Source of the DNA: Eriocheir sinensis
Taxonomy: Eukaryota > Arthropoda > Malacostraca > Decapoda > Varunidae
Direction: 5' to 3'
Length of the DNA stretch: 64,000 nucleotides
Assembly (NCBI RefSeq): GCF_024679095.1
Contig: NW_026111754.1
Coordinates: 1,122,501 to 1,186,500, forward strand
Below are positions 10,076-21,658 of the stretch, piece by piece. Under the pieces are notes generated by a model, which was given only the letters and a program-made list of their open reading frames with translations, did not search any database and was not told the origin of the DNA. Position numbers and translations under genes: made by a program. The first letter of the stretch is position 1; the number at the start of each line of letters is the position of its first letter.

Positions 10076-11045
10076 CCCTGGACGCTGCGCCCGACGCTGA
10101 CCATTCAAATAGCGTCTCAATGTCAAGCTCGACAATGAAATGGACCGGTGCCCCCCGCCTCACACACTCACTGTCTTCGCGATTTCAATGCATCTGTCGG
10201 GACAAAGAGAGCTGGTTACGAAATATGTGTTGGTCCCCATGACTCTTGCACAAGAAAGGTAAACAGCCGCTGACTGAAGCTTACTGGTTCTTGGTCCCAT
10301 AGACGCGAACTTCGCCTTTAAACTCGGTATAGCAATGCTGGTAGGGTAGTGTGGCAGAGAAGATCGATCACATCCTTGTTAGCACTCGTTGAATGATCTT
10401 CCAGAGCAGTATTTTTTTAACTGTTTCTTTTTTCAACTGACCAGGAATGACGTTGCAAAACTGAGCACACGCATCAGGTCCAAGAAAATATCAAGAAGCA
10501 ATCCTCCTTGGTTCATATTTTGGAAACACGGACGAGGCACGTGCACAGGATTATACAGTAGCAGTTTCATATCAGTGCTTGGTGCACTGGAGGATCTGGG
10601 AGAGCTGAGGGGTATCTTTACACGAGAGACTTTTAAATCTGCCCAGGAGTGCACTGGAAAGCGTCCAAGGTCTAGAAGGGGAGGTGCTTTGAAGAACACA
10701 TTGGAGAACAAAGAGGAGCGTCGTGTTGCCAGGCTGGCTGGGGGCTCGAAGCGATACAGGATTTTGTCACTAGAACCCTTTAGAGAAGATATAAAGAGAG
10801 GAATGCCAGAGGTTTCGCTGAGGATGTTAAGGATTGTCTAAATGCAAACGACCTTAGACCTGCCTTCCTAGATCTGAAAAAGTTTTGCTACACACCCACA
10901 TCTCAGACGAGCACTATCAGAACAGGTGATGGGCCGATAGTATCAGGTGAGGATCGGTAGCGGACTCTCGAGCCGAGTGCTTTAGACAGTTATATACAGC
11001 AGAGTCTACAAGCGCACAGCTCCCTCTGGCTGGTCTACAGATGGC
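10076..11045. other. Unassigned
   Basis: No recognised gene. It contains a 150-codon open frame (10389-10841, plus) and an overlapping 92-codon frame on the other strand. Neither shows a known motif. The plus-strand frame is rich in Arg, Gly and Ser late on, and starts inside an F-rich run. Confidence 0.4.
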
Positions 11046-11440
11046 GGTTGCTGATCGTCTCATCAGCTCTCCTCCTCTTACTGATAGTCTTCTACCTCTT
11101 AAATTCCGCCCCCATGTTCCCTCTCTTTCTCTCTTCTATCGATATTCTCACGCTGACTGCTTTTCTGAACTTGCTAACTGCATGCCTCCCACTCCCGCAG
11201 CCTCACTGCACACGCTTTTCTACTCAAGCTCATCCTTAACTGTTCAAATCCCTTTCGCACAAGTTAACCAGGATTTTCACTCTTTTATCCCTCACGCTGG
11301 TAAATTCTGAAACAATCTTCCTTCATCTGTATTTCCTCCTGCCTACGACTTGAACTCTTTCAAGAGAAGGGTATCAGGACACCTCTCCTTCCGCAATTTA
11401 CCTTTTTTTCGGCCATTCCTCTGGTCTCTTGTTAGGAGCA
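11046..11440 (+). mobile_element. LINE-A ORF2 C-terminal and 3' tail, plus strand
   Basis: Carries RLISSPPLTDSLLPLKFR, then FYRYSHADCFSELANCMPP and DFHSFIPHAGKF, in the order of the ORF2 C-terminus of copy 1. The 3' tail follows. It is truncated at the 5' side and runs into a TA array at 11447. The broken frame at the end (GKF then stop) marks it as dead. Confidence 0.8.
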
Positions 11441-11446
11441 GTGAGT

Positions 11447-11562
<116 letters not shown>

Positions 11563-11905
11563 CATTTGAATGATAAGATACATTTTATACCTTGGTTAAC
11601 AGGCGCCTTATAAGCGAGGAAGTTGAATGATTTTGTGATATGTCCCGACATATCCCGGTCGTTATTGGTAACATGGTGGTAGGCGAGAGCCCCCAGCCTC
11701 TCTGCGTGCTCCCTGAAGGCGAAGGACTGGTCTTCAACTGTTCCGTATCTTGCCTGTAGAAAAAAAAAGTTAGCAAAGAAAAAATAAGATAATTCTTTAA
11801 AGCAACTGGTCAGTGGTCAAGAAGCCTACATATCGATCAATATCTCAGAGTGAATGGGGCCCGTCTCTTTCTCTGTGGTCTATGTTATTTATTTTGCATC
11901 ATTTT

Positions 11906-11980
11906 CTACGTCTTGGTGTATAGCGCCGATAGGCTTTCTTGCTGAGACCTTGTGGTCAGCAATATGGCCCAGCCCCTAAC
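11906..11980 (-). mobile_element. Family S SINE 3' tail fragment
   Basis: Minus-strand match to the last ~75 bp of family S (TACGTCTTGG, GCGCCGATAGGCTTTCTT, ATGGCCCAGCCCC). Confidence 0.6.
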
Positions 11981-12480
11981 CATAACCATAAATGTGTATG
12001 ATAGAGTAGGGGGGGTGAAAGAAGTGGTGTTAAGAGTAAGGTAAGTTGAGGAAGTTATGGGAAGTAAAGTGAGAGATTAAAAGATGGCGGGCTGTCCCCC
12101 TTGTTTATTCACTGATGTACTTTATGCTGTGATGCGTTTTGTGTCGCTCTCCGTCTGGTGGTATTGTTTTGCGTGTTCTTGTTAGCTTGATTGTGTTCAT
12201 TGTGATTTTATGATGTATATTTCTTTATTGTTGGGCCTCTGTCCATAATGTTTTTTGTCTTCTGAAACCATGTGTGATTCTTGTGTATTTCATAATTCTC
12301 TAGGATGTTCAAGAAGTGCGGGCTTTGTAAATTTGTCATTTTCTCAAATGTGTTATGTGCTTGTGTGTAAAGATGGTAGTTTATTGGTTATATCTCGGCT
12401 TCCTCATGCATTGTTTTGGTGTTTTTGGTGTTTGGGAATCTTTCGTTATTGGCAAATCTCAATGCTTGGTTCAGGACCTT
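11981..12480. other. Unassigned, T-rich on plus strand
   Basis: No motif recognised. It may be the 3' end of the minus-strand LINE that begins to be readable at about 13,600 and runs down to 12,480. Confidence 0.35.
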
Positions 12481-12811
12481 CTGTTATTTAGTTTTGCTTG
12501 ACGCGCTTCTTGGTGCTTGAGGTATTGGCGGGTATAGCAATATAGGTAGTATGTATGTTTTGATGAGGTGAAGCTTTATTTTAGTTGGTGTGTTCCTGAA
12601 CCGGTAAAGTTTCGTAAGAGCTTCTGTTGCTTTGTTTCTTATTTCCTTGATGTGTTGTTCTATTCCTGTTCTGTTGATTGTTAGTCCGAGGACTTTGCCT
12701 TTTTCAGAGTATTATATTTGAGTTCCTTCAATTATTATGTTGCTTTTCTTCTTTACTGCTAGTGGTATAATCTTAAATGTGTTGTTGTTTGTTTTTATTT
12801 TCCATTTCTTT

Positions 12812-13003
12812 TCATAGTTGTTGATTTTTTTCTATTTCATTCTTTGTCCTGTTTGCCATAAGTGCTCTGGATTTTCCCGCATATTCTATTATCTGAGTTA
12901 TGTCATCAGCGTATTGTATGATATTGCAGTATATGGCTGGTTCGGGGAGGTCGTTTGTATGTATGATATACAATGTAGGTGACAATGCGCTCCCCTGTGG
13001 CAC
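12812..13003 (-). pseudogene. RT palm, MPQGS and YADD
   Basis: A 63-codon frame beginning MPQGSALSPTLYIIHTND, with YADDITQIIEYAG about 20 residues on. Both are RT palm motifs of non-LTR elements, and the YADD is intact. The preceding palm Asp motif (MAFDKVW) is read in another frame at 12898-13182. Confidence 0.8.
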
Positions 13004-13150
13004 TCTGCCGACAGTGGGAATGGAGGGCCTGTGTGGTTATTTATTTTAATCTTTGCTTTTCTCTTGATGAGGAAGTTGTTGATAATTATTTTGGTTATGT
13101 CCGGCATATCTAGGTGGGCTATCTTGTATTGTAATCCTTGAATCCAAACT

Positions 13151-13468
13151 TTATCGAAGGCCATGCTGACATCCCTTAGCATAAGGTAACAGTGGTTGTT
13201 TCTGGCCGTGTGGTAAGCTGTGGTCTCGTGTATGGCTGTGAGTGCTGTGTCGGTGCCTCTGTTGATCCTGAAGCCGTGGTGTGTCTTTAAGGATGTTTTT
13301 TGTTTCTAGTAATGCTCTCAGCCTGGGGTTGAATATTTTTTCCAGTACCTTGCCAGTTACTTCAAGCAGCGATATTGGTCTATAGTTTATTGGGTTTGTG
13401 CTGTCTGTATTTTCTTTTGGGATAAATTTGATTATTGCGGTTTTGAATTTATCTGGAAAGTATCCCAT
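13151..13468 (-). pseudogene. RT fingers region, YRPISLL block
   Basis: Contains PINYRPISLLEVTGKVLEKI, the conserved fingers-domain block of non-LTR RTs. The frame is lost after NILKD, where the LINE consensus would continue to the Q-x-G-F-R block. Confidence 0.75.
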
Positions 13469-13654
13469 TGATAGTGTATGGTTGAAGATCCATTGTATTT
13501 TTGATAGTGCCCCTTCTTTAAGATTGTTTAGTATTATCTTGTTTATGTTAGTTATTCCTGGAGTGTTGTTTTTAAATGTTCTAATGGTTCTTTAAAGTTC
13601 GTTTGGTGATATATTTGGATATATCTGTATGGTCTCTCCCTCTCAGTCTGCCTA

Positions 13655-13928
13655 TGTCAGAGCGGTGTGGCGCAGGCAAGTATTTATTGTGGTGCCTTCT
13701 TGATTGGCTCATGCTGCCCCCCCGAAGCTCATGTTCTAACCTTATTTCGAGATAATCTGGAGTCCTGGTCGATGGATGGTCTTCAGGAAGACATGTGGGT
13801 AGTCCTAGACCACTCGGAGATGACTGAAAAATTGCCAGCTTGTTTGTCGTGGCGGGCGGGACGGGAACCTGCGTCTTCTTGAACGCCGTGCCAGGACGCT
13901 GACGTCTAAGCCACCGCCTCTCCTAACT
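13655..13928 (-). mobile_element. Family S SINE
   Basis: Minus-strand copy. Reading back from 13,925 are the AGGCGGTGGCTTAGACG head, box B-like GGTTCCCGTCC, the CCACATGTCTTCC body block and the GGCGCAGGCAAG tail. The head and body are complete but diverged. No clear A-tail. Confidence 0.75.
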
Positions 13929-14317
13929 TATTTCAACGACTTATAAAGAAGGGTGGCGGTCATGCTCTTACAAACAAGCAGTTTGACCTTTTTTGGGCAT
14001 CCTAAACATTTCTTTATAAAGCTAAGGAGTAAGTATACGGTAAAAGAAAATGAAATGGGAAAAATAAATACTATGCACTTTCCTCAAAAAAAGATAAAAC
14101 ATTTTTTAGATGTCAAATTAGATATATTTTTTTTTTTAGGGCTGAAACTCCCTTTTTTTCTAAAGCGTTCACGTACAGGTGCGAAGTGAGATGGATTGAG
14201 GCCTAACTGATTATGTAGTAAGAGGGTGAGAGTACACGGGCCTTGTCCCTGTTGATAACATCAGGCACGTGAACAAACGTTATCATTTCGAGAAATCGAA
14301 CACGTGGTTCATTTTAT

Positions 14318-14319
<2 letters not shown>

Positions 14320-14397
<78 letters not shown>
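14320..14397. repeat. (CA)39 microsatellite
   Basis: Perfect CA run. Confidence 0.95.
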
Positions 14398-14398
<1 letters not shown>

Positions 14399-14493
14399 GA
14401 GATCCTGAGTCCCACTTCCAGGATCAGCTGTTTCGCCAGCCAGGTTGTTGTGATATAGGGCCGGGGTGATGTGCTTAAAAACTTAAAAAAACC

Positions 14494-15115
14494 TTGAGTG
14501 AGTTGAGTGAGGAGGACGAAGGGTCTCGGACATCGAGGGGAGGAGAAAGAAGGGTAACAAGGCGGAAAGTTCTAGAAGGAGCCGTGGGGGTCTTGGGGAG
14601 TGACAAGTTTTACGAAAACATAGAGCCTGCGTTCTCGGGGTTCGGTGGCGGTGGATGGAAACATCCGTATACGTATATACAACAGAGTACTGCTGGTGGA
14701 AAAGAAGTTAAATATGTGGATAGACAGAGTCAAGGTCATGAAAGAAGAGGATGTCCAAAGTAAGAGTGCATAGTGAAGTAAGATCTAGACTCTAGAGTAA
14801 GGAATCTAGAAGAAAGAGAGAAACTCCTGGCTCAGGAAAATGAGCAGTTGAAAGAGAAGCAAGGGAAATACGAAAGTATGGTGAAGGCAGGATTAGGAGT
14901 TGTACGTAAAGAAAATGAAGACCTGAAAGTGATAATAGATAAGGAGGAAAAACGAGTTAAGGAGGAAGTGCTGGGTGAAATGAAAACCTGGAAGGTAGAG
15001 CACGAAAAAGCTGATATAGATTTTAAGCAAGTAATTGAGAAGCAACTAAGAGAGGAAAAGGAAAACGTAGAAAAAAAAAAAAGAGATGGTCAAGGTCATT
15101 AAAAAGAATGAAGAT
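14494..15115 (+). pseudogene. LINE-B ORF1-like, charged coiled coil
   Basis: Two open pieces (14494-14763 and 14848-15102), the second very rich in Glu and Lys with heptad-like spacing (for example VRKENEDLKVIIDKEEKRV). A coiled-coil ORF1 upstream of an endonuclease-RT ORF is usual for LINEs, where it binds RNA. I infer the role from position and composition. No zinc knuckle or PHD-type motif is visible. Confidence 0.5.
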
Positions 15116-15384
15116 TTAGTAAGAGATGTAGCAGATAAGAAAAAAATGTGTAATAATATTCGGAATGAAAGAGAAAAACATTACTTATACACCTAAAAGG
15201 GAAAAGGAAGAGCTGAAGTCAGTGAAGGATCTGCTGAAAAACTTAAATGACGATGAAATTCGAGACCTAGAGGAGGTAGAAGAAATCTATTGAATGGGCC
15301 CTTACATAGCAGGCAATCAAAACAAGTCACAAAAAGTAAGAGAAAAATACTATACAGAACAACTAACCTAAGAAGTAGAAGAAT

Positions 15385-15591
<207 letters not shown>

Positions 15592-15657
15592 GAAGAAGCA
15601 AGGAAGAAATGGAACAAACTTCTAGCAGGGACAAAAGAAAGGAATAATGTAAGATCT

Positions 15658-15939
15658 GTGGAGGAAAAAGAGGTATTTTTGGAGAATTCTGGGAGATCGT
15701 GTCAGAAAGTGGTACATAAGGGAGAAGGTGAAAGAGAGCGAAAGTTAGACAAGATCGACACAATTAAGGGATTGAGTGTGATGTACACAAATGTAGACGG
15801 AATAATATCTAGTAAGTTGAAATTGCAAGACTACCTACAAGAGAAGGAGCCCATGATAGTATGCTTAAGAGAAACTAAACTAAATAAAGACATTCGAATA
15901 ATGTCTGATAAAAGAATACAATGTATGGAGGAAAGATAG
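15658..15939 (+). pseudogene. LINE-B endonuclease N-terminal part
   Basis: Contains [19 protein letters not shown], the N-terminal block of CR1-type endonucleases. [12 protein letters not shown] follows, where the catalytic Glu is kept but the usual Thr before it is Arg. The frame ends at a stop at 15939. The domain continues in another frame with an LLVGDFN block at 16192-16212 and an NDHVII block near 16427-16444. Confidence 0.75.
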
Positions 15940-16065
15940 AGTGGGCAAAGGTGGTGGAGGAGTGATGATAATGACAAAGAAGGAGTTATTAGTAAAATCA
16001 GTAGTATATGGAGAAGGAAAAGTAGAAATAGTGAGTGTAAATTTGGAGAAAAAAAAAGAGAAAGG

Positions 16066-16444
16066 ATGACGATCACAACAACGTATGTACCACCTAGAAC
16101 AAACTCATGGAGTAAAGAAGAACATGAAATCATGATTGAAGATACCATTCAGAGTTTAAGTAGAATACTCAAGGCAAACAGAAGAGTACTATTAGTTGGT
16201 GATTTTAATTGTAAAGAGGTAGATTGGGGGATGTTTAAAAGCGGTGGTGGAGATATAGCATGGGGGGGGAAAGATCGTTAAGATTGATGATGGAAAACTT
16301 GATGATGCAAAGGGTGAAGGAAAACACAGGATATAGAAGTGACGACGAACCGGCGAGACCGGACGTGGTGTTAACAAGAGGAATACACTTGAAGGATGAA
16401 TTAAAGTACAGATGCCCTCTGGGAAAGAATGACCACGTGATCAT
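16066..16444 (+). pseudogene. LINE-B endonuclease central and C-terminal part
   Basis: The 16066-16281 frame holds RVLLVGDFNCKEVDW, with the GDFN active-site motif. The overlapping frame 16260-16691 holds PDVVLTRG and GKNDHVIIEIE, the last resembling the (S/N)DH catalytic motif. A one-base-type frame change around 16,265, beside a run of G, separates the two. Confidence 0.75.
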
Positions 16445-16929
16445 AGAGATAGAAACGGAGGAGGAAGGAAGTGAAGAGGATGAATCATATAAAAGAAACA
16501 GGTTAAACTATAGGAAGGCAGACGTAGAAAATCTTAGGAAATATTATGGAGAGCTGGACTGGGATGAGCTTATGGGAACAAGTGAGGTGCAAGAAAAGTA
16601 TGATATTTTAATGGAGGCAAATAAAACAGGGGTTAAGAAGTTTGTACCAGAATACAGACCTAAAGAAAAGGGAAAAAAAGGACTGGTTTAATGTAAGGTG
16701 TCCTAAGGCAAAATAACAAAAAGAGACAAAGCAAGGAAAATATTAAAAAAAAAGGAATAAAGATTTTAAGGTAGCGAGAAATGAATACGCGAAAATAAGG
16801 AAGTAAGAGGAAAAAGGATATGAAAAGGATATTGTAGAAAATTGCAAGGAACAACCTAAACAATTTTATAGATTCATAAATGGAAAGACTGAACCAAGAG
16901 AAACAATTGACAGACTGAGGGATGGGAAT

Positions 16930-17514
16930 GTGACAATCGATGATCCTAAAGACATGGCGGAGTTACTAAACAAAAAGTTCCAGCAAGTTTTTACTAATGA
17001 ATCAATATTTAATGAGCCACAAGAAAACAAGATAAATTTTCATATGGAAGAAGTCACGGTAAACAAAGAGGAGATATATGAATTGTTAGGGGAGCTGGAA
17101 GAGAGGAAAGCTGTAGGACCGGATGGAGTCTCAGGGTATATATTGAAAGAATGCAAAAATGAGCTGGTTAGACCGATATATGACATCATTAAATGCTCAA
17201 TAACAACTGATACAGTGCCTAAGGAGTGGCGGAGGGCCGAAGTGGTCCCCATAAAAGTGAAAGTGAGAAAGAAACAATGGACGCAATTTCTAGAGGAACA
17301 TAATTTAACCACAAGTAAACAGTATGGATTTAGAGAAGGGCGCTCAAGTGAGACAAACTTACTGAGCTTTTACTCAAGAGTGACAGATAAAATACAGGAA
17401 AGGGAGGGATGGGTTGATTGTGTCTACCTAGACCTAAAGAAGGCGTTCGACAAAGTTCCACATACAAGACTGCTATGGAAACTAGAAAATAAAGGAGGAT
17501 TGAAAGGAAAATGA
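16930..17514 (+). pseudogene. LINE-B RT, N-terminal half with internal deletion
   Basis: A 194-codon frame. It has LLNKKFQQVFTNE (residues about 11-23), KAVGPDGVSGYILKE (59-73), EWRRAEVVPIKV (98-109), KQYGFREGRSSETNL (about 128-142) and CVYLDLKKAFDKVPH (165-179, first palm Asp kept). Between the VVPI block and the KQWTQFLEEH block the conserved YRP(I/V)SL fingers region is missing, consistent with an in-frame deletion near 17,255-17,270. The frame stops at 17514 and continues in another. Confidence 0.8.
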
Positions 17515-17726
17515 AGAACTGGATGGAAAGCTACCTAAGGGAAGAGATGAGAACAGTGGTTAAGGACATAAAATCGGAATGGAGACCTGAAGAGAGTGGA
17601 GTGCCCCAGGGATCAGTATTTGCACCAATACTTTTCCTAGTATATATTAATGACATGCCAGTGGGAATAAATAGTTATATGAGCCTGTTCGCAGACGATG
17701 CAAGACTGCTAAGACATAGACTGTGA
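17511..17726 (+). pseudogene. LINE-B RT palm, GVPQGS and FADDA
   Basis: The continuation of the RT in the next frame. It has ESGVPQGSVFAPILFLVYIND and the catalytic box LFADDARLL, with the Asp pair kept. It overlaps the preceding frame by 4 bases, so the break is a single frameshift near 17,510. Confidence 0.8.
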
Positions 17727-17908
17727 AATTCTGCAAGGAGACCTAAACAAGATTTGGAAGTGGAGTATGGAATGGGAGATGAAATTCAGTGTGAAGAAAT
17801 GTCATGTTATGGAAATGGGAAAAAGTGAAGGAAGACCAAAATGAACATATAAAATGGGAGATGGTAAAACATTAAAGAAAGTACACGACGAGAGATCTGG
17901 GAGTAATA

Positions 17909-18178
17909 ATGCAAGATAACAAACAGCCAGAGAGTCATGTTAATCGGATATTCGGTGATACGCATAACATGGTGAGAAATAAAGGAATAACATTCCACTA
18001 CATGGATAAGGATATGATGAAAAAAATAATTACCACTATGATCAGACCAAAGTTGGAATATGCGGAGGTAATGTGGTCGCCTCATAAGAAGAAGCACATA
18101 AAGAAACTAAAAAGAATACAAAAGATGGCAACAAAAATGGTTCCAGAGCTGGAGGGATTGACATATGAGGAAAACTAA
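17909..18178 (+). pseudogene. LINE-B RT C-terminal tail
   Basis: Contains TTMIRPKLEYAEVMWSPHKK and LKRIQKMATKMVPEL, the IRP-LEY-W-P and RIQ-A-K blocks of the CR1-type post-RT region. A stop follows at 18178. Confidence 0.75.
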
Positions 18179-18332
18179 AGGAAATGGACTTACCAACACT
18201 AGAACAAAGAAGAGAAAGGAGAGACCTAATACAAATCTACAAATTATTGAACAAAATGGAAGAAGTAAATAACGTAGAGTCTCCCCCTCCCATTAAAAAT
18301 ATATACTAGTTTGTATCTTACGTACTTGAATA

Positions 18333-18653
18333 GGGTAGGCGGTGGCTGAACGGATGGCAAGACGGCCCCTCGTTCAGGAGGACGCGAGTTCAATCCCCGA
18401 CCAGTGCCACCAAGCTGGGATTTTTCAGGCGCCGCCGAGTGGCTTAAAACTACCCACATGCTGTCCAGAAGACCACCTATCAACCCGGACTCAAGATCCT
18501 AGGATTAAAGATGAGCTTCGGGAGGGCAGCATGAGCCAATACAAGATGGCGCCACTATAAACACTCCCCTGTGCCAGAACGGGCTGGGCCGACCATCAGG
18601 ATCCACCGGGAAGAAGCCTACCGGCGCAAGAGGCCAAGACGTAAAAAAAAAGA
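18333..18653 (+). mobile_element. Family S SINE, complete
   Basis: Plus-strand copy with head AGGCGGTGGCTGAACGGATG (box A), box B GAGTTCAATCC and body block CTACCCACATGCTGTCCAG. The tail blocks are GCGCCACTATAAACACT and CTACCGGCGC, ending in an A-tail at about 18645-18653. The head resembles a class II (Leu/Ser-type) tRNA. It sits just 3' of LINE-B. Confidence 0.85.
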
Positions 18654-18839
18654 ATAGTGTATATGGTTGGGGTTAACTGATTTAAGAATCGAAAAAAGAG
18701 TCAAAGTGTAATATGATTTAATTATATCAAAGCGTAGGAATTAGGTCTGAATTATAAGTCGACATATGCAATGACTCTCTTGCTGGTGTACTTAGACTAT
18801 TTTCAATCACTATTGCTTAACATAAATCATTTATTGTTC
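18654..18839. other. Unassigned AT-rich spacer
   Basis: No motif recognised. Confidence 0.4.
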
Positions 18840-19390
18840 TTTATTTTTATTACCGAATTATGACATCGTATATGAGGTTACAAACTAATCAGTGGAGAGC
18901 ATACGCCCACCTAAGCTCCCGACGATCTTCGCGAGCAGCCTCCACGCAGGTACCCTACTCATCTCAATTCCTTCTCGGCAGGATTTGCTGCCTTTTCCAA
19001 ACCATGAGTTACGTGGGCGTCCCCTTGGTCTCCTCCACTCCGGGTTATCACTCACAGAAACAACCCTGTGAGAAGTATCGACGTCCGGGAGGCGTGCCAC
19101 GTGCCCATATAGCCAGACTTGGCGCACACGATCTAGGCTGGCAACATACCTCGATTAAATTTCACGGTTATTCCAGCGGTACCCCATGATCCTACAAAGG
19201 CAATGGTAACAAACCATCGATGCGCCTCCACAAGTCATTGTTAAGTATCCATCTGTCTCAGCTACACAGTAAGACAAAGAGCACAAGAGATTCGAAGTTT
19301 GTCGGCCTGCAGTGATATCGACAACGCCATATACTCGTACTGAGCGACTCTATAATACCATGAACCAGGCTAATCCGTTGAGTGACTGCC
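18840..19390 (-). mobile_element. LINE-C 3' end fragment
   Basis: The minus-strand frame 18885-19127 contains GHVARLPDVDTSHRVVSV and PEWRRPRGRPRNSWFGK. This is the GHVAR...RPRGRPR tail found after the RT in several LINE families. Related, more degraded copies lie at 29.99-30.36 and 30.71-31.70 kb and in the right arm. The RT itself is absent. Clade not assigned. Confidence 0.7.
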
Positions 19391-19812
19391 TGTATTTTTT
19401 TTTATTTTATGTCCTTTCTGGCCTCAACCCTCAGAAGGCTTATGGACCTGATGGAGTGCCTCCTATTATCCTAAAAACTGTGTTTCCGTGCTGAAACCCT
19501 GCATGGTCAGGCTATTTCGCCTCTGCCTCTACCTTACCTTCCAGCTGGAAGTACGCCTTCATACAGCCTGTGCCTAAGAAGGATGACCGTTCTAATTCCT
19601 CAAACGACCGTCCTATACCTTTACTTTCATGTCTATCTAAAGCTTTTGAATAAATCCATAACCGGAAGTTTCTTAAGCATCTATCCACTTCTTACCTTCG
19701 TTCTAATCACCAGTATGGGTTCCTCAAGGAGCGTTCTACTGGCCATTTTCTTCCTTTCTTAACTGACTCTTGGTCATCTTCTTTTAGCCGTTTCGGTGAA
19801 ACTCTCTCAGTA
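19391..19812 (+). mobile_element. LINE-A RT fragment
   Basis: Plus-strand VLSGLNPQKAYGPDGVPPII block, then, in shifted frames with stops, the QPVPKKDDRSN, SCLSKAFE, HQYGFLKERST and SFSRFGET blocks of the LINE-A RT. It ends abruptly at about 19812, where the LINE-A 5' leader begins in the same orientation. Confidence 0.8.
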
Positions 19813-20369
19813 GGAGTAGGTAGGAAGACACCTACCGAAACGGGCGTAAGCCACTCCCGGTGAGGTATATATGGGAAGCGAGGAGGGTGCTGAAGCCCTC
19901 CAAAGACCCTTCCCGTGTCCTCAATATCCGTTTCCCTGTTGTCTCAGCAACACCAGAGAGTAGTTCAGCATGCTCTCTTAAAACAGATCCTCTCTCTTTC
20001 CACACCACACTACATTCACACAACATGCACACCTTTTCCCAAAATTTAAAATTCCAAATGGCGCATAAACACACCGCCTCCGAGTCCCCGCCTGGGGGGG
20101 CGGGCACAAATTTCCCCAGAGAGGACTCCCCTTCTGGCTGCTGACTTGAGAGGTGTCTTGATAACTCCTCGAACAGTCGAACCTCTTTCTTATCAATTTC
20201 TGCAACATTCGCGGTCTTCGTTCTAATTTTCATTTCCTCCTCTAAACCTCACCTTCTCCTCCTCACCGAAACACAGGTTTCTGAGGCTACTGACAACAAT
20301 TTTTGCTCTGTTCCCTCCTAGTAACTCTGTCCTAAATTTCAATCCAAAGCTGGATGTTGCGCTTACGTG
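19813..20369 (+). mobile_element. LINE-A 5' end fragment
   Basis: Plus-strand copy of the LINE-A leader, the reverse complement of about 5345-5885. It starts near CGAAACGGGCGTAAGC and runs through the start of the endonuclease to the AAAGCTGGATGTT segment. It is cut at 20369, where the gypsy LTR begins. Its joining to the RT piece upstream means two LINE-A copies lie head to tail. Confidence 0.8.
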
Positions 20370-20598
20370 TGTTATGCACGGAACGGAACGGAATCTTCCT
20401 ATCACATAAGAATCACGTGACAATCCGATTTTGTACGACTTGCATTTCTCACGCCTGAACGGCGAGGAGTAACTAACTGGCTTGCGCGCTGTCAACACGC
20501 GCGTTCATCTCGCCTCCCGTGTTCGCCTGTATATATTTTGCTCCTGTTCACAAACTGAAATATATATTTTGAGTACAAAACGGGAACTATTCATAACC
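20370..20598 (+). repeat. Candidate 5' LTR of the gypsy element
   Basis: Begins TGTTATG at the exact break in the LINE-A fragment and ends near CATAACCA, a terminal inverted pair (TGTTATG/CATAAC). It contains a TATATATTTTG promoter-like stretch near 20530. Just downstream lies GTGGTGGCGAGCGG, a sequence like those around the primer binding site of Ty3/gypsy elements. The limits are inferred. No 3' LTR was found to confirm them. Confidence 0.6.
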
Positions 20599-20682
20599 AC
20601 GACCAACGAGTTATAAAGTGGTGGCGAGCGGTTTACGAACCAAAGAACTTAAAACACAGTGGTCGAGTGACACTTATTCGAT

Positions 20683-21168
20683 GTGGAAAGATGCTTTTCT
20701 CGCGACTGCTACGGCTTATTGCGCAACGCTGGACCCATTGGGGACTACCGGGAGCTCCTAACTACGGGTGGAAGAAACAATACCCACTCATATCACGGTA
20801 TTCAGGGAAGCGAGACCCCCCCCACTGCGCGCTGCGAGCGATGGCCTCCCGCACTGTCTCTCGCCTCAACGCTCCGGCTCAGCGTTCTGCCGTCGCTCGC
20901 CTTGCAGCCAGCCACACTCCGCAGCCCACCAGCCAGCCAGCCAGCCATACCCGGCAGCCATCCAGTCAGTCAGCCAGCCACACCAGCGTCAGCCAGCCGC
21001 AGCGGAGCTACAACCGCACTGCGAGGCGGCCCCCAACGACATCGCCCACGGCACCGACAACCTGCACCCGACGGCTACACGACGCCATGGGGCCATCTCC
21101 TGCCGCAAACGGACCAGTCTACCTGCCCTAACTGCCATAGGCTAGGGCACATGCAGGGCATCACATGA
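20683..21168 (+). other. Ser/Gln/Pro-rich open region in gypsy leader
   Basis: All three plus-strand frames are open here for 125-161 codons because of a CAGC/CAGCCA-rich stretch at about 20900-21000. The frame ending at 21168 contains STCPNCHRLGHMQG, resembling the first three ligands (C-x2-C-x4-H) of a zinc knuckle. I cannot say which frame, if any, was coding. No homologous family recognised. Confidence 0.3.
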
Positions 21169-21658
21169 CCGAGTGCGCAGTACAGTACACCGGTTGCCAG
21201 GGGCGCCCAGCGACGCCACGCCGGGAAGTGCTAACCCAGCGACGCCCTGACGCAGCCTCCCCCCCCCCCCTCCCCCCCGACCTCCCAGGGAGCAGCCAAC
21301 GCCTTACCCGCCCAGTCTCCGGCATAATTTTCCCTTGTTACATGTTCTCTTTTTATGTGGAATAGTGCCTGCCAGCAAGCTGTTTTACAAGGTACTTAGG
21401 CCTTTGTTGTTCCTTTTCACTGTTTGTCTTGTTTTCGCAGACCGCCACCGTCACCCAGCAGGCAAGCACTTACTCCCCATCGCCCTACCCCGACCTCCTC
21501 ACGGCCTGCACATCACCTATTCTATTTTTCAGCTCAGTCCCTTCTGTGTTATTTTGTTTCTTCTCTTTTTTTTTACCCTTATCTAGTTTCGGAACCTCCC
21601 CCCTTAACCTTTCTCTTTTCCCGTTCCCTTCTCGTTCCTAAAAATGTTTCATTAGCTA

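Larger units (their letters stand above)
12480..13600 (-). mobile_element. Degraded non-LTR retrotransposon (RT region)
   Basis: Minus-strand RT pieces in order. First, FKTAIIKFIPKENTDSTNPINYRPISLLEVTGKVLEKI-type sequence (13468-13151). Then DVSMAFDKVWIQGLQYKI (13180 region), the first palm motif. Then MPQGSALSPTLYIIHTNDL with the catalytic YADD box in IIQYADDITQII (13003-12812). The three pieces lie in different frames, so it is a pseudogene. It differs clearly from LINE-A and LINE-B. Clade not assigned. Confidence 0.75.

Noticed and set aside
10389..10841. 150-codon open frame
   Set aside because: No domain or motif recognised, an overlapping open frame on the other strand, and a start inside an F-rich low-complexity run.
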